Positions 60,273 through 64,000 of a DNA stretch of 64,000 nt are shown here, one piece after another; the first letter of the stretch is position 1, and each line of letters begins with the position of its first letter. The notes beneath the pieces were generated by a model that was not told the origin of the DNA, did no database searches, and saw nothing but the letters and a program-made list of their open reading frames with translations. Origin of the DNA: Bacillota bacterium (GTDB lineage: Bacteria > Bacillota > Clostridia > DSM-8532); contig JAEYOK010000043.1 of assembly GCA_023411795.1 (NCBI GenBank), positions 28,347 through 92,346 on the forward strand, in the 5' to 3' direction. Both the position numbers and the translations under genes were made by a program.

Positions 60273-62153
60273 ATGAAAAAGTTTCTTTGCATAATTACAG
60301 TAGTTGTAATGCTTTTTTCAATACATACAGAAAATGTATTTGCAAATGAAACTGTTGTGGCAAAAAAAAATACCTCTCCAGTTCTAGTTGATGGTGTTGA
60401 ACAGGTATTTGAAGCTTACACTATTAATAACTATAACTATTTTAAACTTAGAGATATTGCGTTTATCTTATTGAGCACAAATAATCAGTTTGATGTGACT
60501 TGGGATGGCAAAAAGAATGCTATTAATCTTACATCCCAAAAGGCTTATAGTGTAGTTGGTAGTGAAATGAAAGTTTTAGGAAATAAGACATCTGTAAACG
60601 CTATACCTAGTACATCTAAAATATATCTGGATGATTTTGAGATTTCACTGAAGGCTTACACTATTGATGGCTATAACTATTTTAAGCTTAGAGATCTTGG
60701 TGTTGCTCTTGGTTTTAGTGTAGATTGGGACGATGTTAATAGCAGAATTAAAATTACAACATCAGATGTACCTTATCAAACTGTTGTACCAAAAAAAACA
60801 TCATTGTTACCTAACAATAAAGATGAAGATTTTGCTTTATATTCTTATGTAAATCCGGATGACAAGACAATTTTTGAATTTAGTTTTGTATCAGACCAAA
60901 TAATTGAGAAAAATCTATTTTTTGAATTTGATCTATTAATTCCAAAAAATGTTGAAGAATCAATTAAAAATAAAAAAGGTATGTTAATTTCACGAGCGAC
61001 TGTTGATGTGTATCAAATTGATCAAACTGAGATAATAAAAAAAGCAGATGATTTTAAAAATATACCTATTTCTTTAAAAAACGGTAAACTAATATTTACT
61101 AAATCAAATGGTGAGCAAATTATTGGAAAAGATTGTGGATTGTACTATAGCTTCCACATTAAAGAGCAAATGAATTACGAAGTTAAGAACCAACAAACTG
61201 CACATAAATTTGTACTAAGAGTAGATATTTTTGTTGAAAAGGACGGATATGACGGTGAAATATATATTGATAACATAATACTATCAAACATAAACAAAAC
61301 AATTGCAAAATGTGATTTTAACAATAGATATGGTATAAAAGGTCAAGAAGGGATGCAAATTCACGTTGGAAATAATAAGAATACCGATTTAAAGCTATGG
61401 GGAAGAATAGATGATATTGGTAAAATAATAAGTTTCAACGCATTACGAGCTGAGGTTGAGTCAACAGGGGAGGCTTATGAACCGAATAGTTCTTTATATC
61501 TAGGTAATATAGATAAAAATGAATTGCATAATCCTGAGCATGATTGGCGTAATTGGATGGGTGAAAGCATTTGGTGGCACGATGGATATGATTTACCTAA
61601 TAATTTAATTGGTAGCACAAAAATTGTTATACCTAAAGAAACATTTAAAGGTTTTATAAATCAAGACTCATATATTGACATTAATGTAAGTTTTGTTTTG
61701 ACTTCTGGTGGAAATGAAGTTTCACATAATTTGCTTAATGAAGATTTTATCATTACTCGTTTAAAAGTAAATTCCAAGGGTGTTGTTTTTTGTGATAGTA
61801 TAACACGTGGAGAGGTATTGTTAACTGAGTACTCAGATTCTTGGTTGGTAACACTAAGGGGGCAATTAAAAAATAAAATTAGTTCAACGGAACACCTATC
61901 TATGCAGGTAAAAGAAACACTTAGTGGAGTAAATTATAGAGGATATTGGTATTATACTGATTTTCTTATAATGGATGGAGATAAAGAGGTAGAGAATTTT
62001 AAAATGAATGGTAATGATTTCCCCGATGATTTTTATAACCACGGAACAAATGGTTCTTACTATTATTGGAACCATACGGGTTCATATATTTATCATCATG
62101 GTTTAGATAATATAGAAAATATAATACCTACTGTTTTGGAAGTTTCAAATTAA
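60273..62153 (+). CDS. Secreted stalk-domain protein with beta-sandwich C-terminus
   Basis: 626 residues with a signal peptide (MKKFLCIITVVVMLFSIHTE, cleavage near VFANE). Two copies of a stalk domain (copper-amine-oxidase N-like) lie at about 35-90 and 115-165. Their motifs are EAYTINNYNYFKLRDIAF and KAYTIDGYNYFKLRDLGV, encoded by near-identical DNA exactly 240 bases apart (60411-60460 and 60651-60700). The C-terminal about 430 residues contain beta-sandwich-like stretches (FVEKDGYDGEIYIDNIILS, WWHDGYDLPNN) that I cannot place in a family. The gene is more AT-rich than its neighbours and has an A9 run near codon 31. Confidence 0.82.
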   Translation: MKKFLCIITVVVMLFSIHTENVFANETVVAKKNTSPVLVDGVEQVFEAYTINNYNYFKLRDIAFILLSTNNQFDVTWDGKKNAINLTSQKAYSVVGSEMKVLGNKTSVNAIPSTSKIYLDDFEISLKAYTIDGYNYFKLRDLGVALGFSVDWDDVNSRIKITTSDVPYQTVVPKKTSLLPNNKDEDFALYSYVNPDDKTIFEFSFVSDQIIEKNLFFEFDLLIPKNVEESIKNKKGMLISRATVDVYQIDQTEIIKKADDFKNIPISLKNGKLIFTKSNGEQIIGKDCGLYYSFHIKEQMNYEVKNQQTAHKFVLRVDIFVEKDGYDGEIYIDNIILSNINKTIAKCDFNNRYGIKGQEGMQIHVGNNKNTDLKLWGRIDDIGKIISFNALRAEVESTGEAYEPNSSLYLGNIDKNELHNPEHDWRNWMGESIWWHDGYDLPNNLIGSTKIVIPKETFKGFINQDSYIDINVSFVLTSGGNEVSHNLLNEDFIITRLKVNSKGVVFCDSITRGEVLLTEYSDSWLVTLRGQLKNKISSTEHLSMQVKETLSGVNYRGYWYYTDFLIMDGDKEVENFKMNGNDFPDDFYNHGTNGSYYYWNHTGSYIYHHGLDNIENIIPTVLEVSN

Positions 62154-62198
62154 CTTTAAAAATGATTTAATTATTATGTTAGAAAAGGGATCCGCTAT

Positions 62199-63803
62199 AT
62201 GATTCTAGACGTAAAAACTCTGGCATTGATGCAGTACTTAATTTCTATAACTCAGGTAATCATTCTTTTTGTTCAATTTAAAGTTGGCAGAGCTTACCGC
62301 GGAATTGGATGGTGGGCACTTGGTACTTTGACTATGTCTCTCGGGATTATTTTAATGCCGTTGGTTACAGAGAAATCATTGCAGGTCCTTGCCAGTTTTT
62401 CAAATCCATTAGTGGTTTTGGGACAAATTTTACTCTACATAGGGACCATGCGCTTTCTCGATAAGAAGGAGAATCGAAAAGTACTTGCCACGATTTTCGC
62501 GGTGTTTATCATATCATATTACTATTACATATATGTAAACTTTAGTATATCTGCGCGTACGATTCTCATCAATGCGGCATTGGCCATTATAATTCTGATG
62601 ACGGTATACAATCTGCTTTTTAACAAGGACAGAAGACTTTTCGTTTCGAAGCTGTTCGTTGCGTCGGGGTTTTCATTCTATGGGTGTTTTATTGTCTTCC
62701 GCATGGTATATACGCTTATGACACCTCCGATTCTCACATATCAAGATCAAGCGCCAATGGTGATCGCAGCCTTTATTTTACCGACAATATTCAACATTCT
62801 ATGGACATTTGGTTTTATCATCATGTTGAACCAGCGCCTGAATGTAGAGATTCAGGAAAGTGAAGAAAAATACCGATCAATCATGAATGCGTCTCCCGAT
62901 GATATTACGATCACAGATTCGAACGGACAAATCATAATGATTTCGCCGGCAGCAAAAAAAATGTTTGGTTATGAAGAGTCTTTTGAGGATTTCATAGGGT
63001 TGAATATTATTGACTTCATCGTGCCAGAGGATGTGGAAAGAGCAAAAGCAAATATGGCTCAAATTTATCAGAGCGGTCATTCTAAGGCCAATGAATACCT
63101 TGGGGTGCGAAAGGATCACAGTACCTTTCATATAGAGGTAAATAGTGCGCTTATTAAAGGCTCAAGCGGGCAGCCAATCAAAATAGTGTTTATCATACGA
63201 GACATAACAGAGCGCAAGGTGGCGGAACAAAGAATCCAGTTGCTGGTTGAACAGCTGGAGCGGGAGAGGAATACCGCCCATCAGAACTCAATTACGGACA
63301 GCCTTACCGGGCTCGCAAACCGCAGATATTTTGATGATATGCTCGCAAAGGAACTTTACCGGTTGAAACGTAACGGATCTAGTTTATCCCTAATCATGCT
63401 GGATGTAGATTATTTTAAAAAATTCAACGACTCGAAAGGTCATTTAGCTGGAGATGAGTGCCTGAGGCAGATCGGAAACGTATTGAAATCACTTGTTGGA
63501 CGCACAACAGATATCGTTGCACGTTACGGCGGAGAGGAATTTGTTGTGATACTACCCGATACGGAAGCGAAAGGCGCCGTTCATTTGGCGGAACAAATGC
63601 GTAAGGCGGTGATCGACCTTGTGATACCGCATCCCGAATCCGATATTTCTAGATATGTTACTGTTAGTATTGGTGTTACATCAGTATCCGCTAATTGTGT
63701 GACATCACCAGACCAAGTGATAACACTCGTTGATGAAGCGCTTTATCAGGCTAAAAATGGCGGACGCAATCAAATTCAAGAGAAAACAAAAATAGGGGGC
63801 TGA
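62199..63803 (+). CDS. Membrane PAS-GGDEF diguanylate cyclase
   Basis: 534 residues. About seven membrane helices fill residues 1-215. A PAS domain follows (EEKYRSIMNASPDDITITDS through FIIRDITERKVAEQ), then a short coiled coil and a GGDEF domain. The active-site motif is GGEEF at 444-448, and the inhibitory I-site RTTD lies exactly five residues before it (435-438). The enzyme should therefore make cyclic di-GMP and be product-inhibited. The ligand of the membrane or PAS part is unknown. A terminator overlaps the stop. Confidence 0.94.
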   Translation: MILDVKTLALMQYLISITQVIILFVQFKVGRAYRGIGWWALGTLTMSLGIILMPLVTEKSLQVLASFSNPLVVLGQILLYIGTMRFLDKKENRKVLATIFAVFIISYYYYIYVNFSISARTILINAALAIIILMTVYNLLFNKDRRLFVSKLFVASGFSFYGCFIVFRMVYTLMTPPILTYQDQAPMVIAAFILPTIFNILWTFGFIIMLNQRLNVEIQESEEKYRSIMNASPDDITITDSNGQIIMISPAAKKMFGYEESFEDFIGLNIIDFIVPEDVERAKANMAQIYQSGHSKANEYLGVRKDHSTFHIEVNSALIKGSSGQPIKIVFIIRDITERKVAEQRIQLLVEQLERERNTAHQNSITDSLTGLANRRYFDDMLAKELYRLKRNGSSLSLIMLDVDYFKKFNDSKGHLAGDECLRQIGNVLKSLVGRTTDIVARYGGEEFVVILPDTEAKGAVHLAEQMRKAVIDLVIPHPESDISRYVTVSIGVTSVSANCVTSPDQVITLVDEALYQAKNGGRNQIQEKTKIGG

Positions 63804-63829
63804 GACGATATTTGTCTTTGCCCTTTTTC
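63794..63829 (+). terminator. Terminator overlapping the diguanylate cyclase stop
   Basis: GGGC/GCCC and an inner AGAC/GTCT pair form a hairpin with a small internal loop, followed by T5. It starts inside the last codons of the cyclase gene. Confidence 0.65.
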
Positions 63830-63924
63830 ATAACCATGAAAGTGATAATGTCTATTTAGAGGTAGAATATTTGTAAGTAGTCAGGGTTATATTGTTAATA
63901 AGAGAATGAAAAGAGGTGATGCCT

Positions 63925-64000
63925 ATGTCAACCGAAAAAGCCAATCGATTAATCAAAGAGAAGAGTCCATATCTTCTTCAACACGCTTACAATCCAGTAG
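63925..64000 (+). CDS. DUF255 thioredoxin-domain protein (YyaL/SSP411-like), 3' end outside window
   Basis: 25 codons are visible from ATG 63925 with AGAGGTG upstream. The N-terminus NRLIKEKSPYLLQHAYNPV is the near-invariant start of the DUF255/YyaL family, which joins a thioredoxin-like domain to a six-hairpin glycosidase-like domain. The rest lies beyond the window. The function of the family is not settled. Confidence 0.9.
   Translation, partial: MSTEKANRLIKEKSPYLLQHAYNPV

Overview
The window is about 64 kb of AT-rich DNA from a low-GC Gram-positive anaerobe. The Clostridia are the best fit (Hungateiclostridiaceae/Oscillospiraceae-like). Signs of this are strong AAGGAGG ribosome sites, frequent TTG and GTG starts, lipoprotein signals, S-layer homology (SLH) domains, a LysM/GH18 spore-type hydrolase, TrmFO, and trp RNA-binding attenuation protein (TRAP). 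Species cannot be named from the sequence alone. There is no rRNA, no CRISPR array, no complete insertion sequence and no phage.

Bases 1-42,500 are mostly conserved chromosome. In order they hold: a DUF2225 protein (cut by the left edge), a HypE-like AIR-synthase protein, a prepilin peptidase and topA; a CapA-like lipoprotein; an SLH protein followed by a 1,103-residue secreted protein of unknown function; trmFO; hflK-hflC; an RND efflux pair (adaptor plus pump); typA-mltG-trmR-trhP; a zinc-ribbon protein; 5-formyl-THF cyclo-ligase; dnaE; a TRAP homologue, a small protein, pfkA, a thioesterase and a CDP-alcohol phosphatidyltransferase; two tiny Cys-rich membrane peptides; a TIGR04086 membrane protein; a corrinoid adenosyltransferase; a polysaccharide deacetylase; argGH with a good promoter and ARG-box candidate, divergent from ruvC; tRNA-Gln(CUG); ilvE; the LysM/GH18 protein; and an extracytoplasmic FKBP/trigger-factor-like lipoprotein.

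Bases 42,500-64,000 look more accessory. They hold a DUF2087 regulator; an ECF sigma factor operon with a cytoplasmic repeat protein of unknown function and a 39-residue peptide; three cassettes that each pair an XRE-type regulator with ABC transporter genes; a fourth ABC pair with a palindrome inside its promoter; a GH3 lipoprotein; L-asparaginase; a secreted stalk-domain protein; and a PAS-GGDEF diguanylate cyclase. The right edge cuts a DUF255 (YyaL-like) gene.

The most interesting items are the sigma/VNG-repeat/39-residue operon (43.5-45.4 kb), the TRAP protein lacking one of its three canonical RNA-contact residues (28.8 kb), the paired tiny Cys-rich peptides (31.4-31.7 kb), a short mobile-type palindromic repeat at two loci (6.2 and 38.1 kb), and the concentration of regulator/ABC cassettes between 45.6 and 60 kb. 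All function calls are family recognition by eye; no database search was run.
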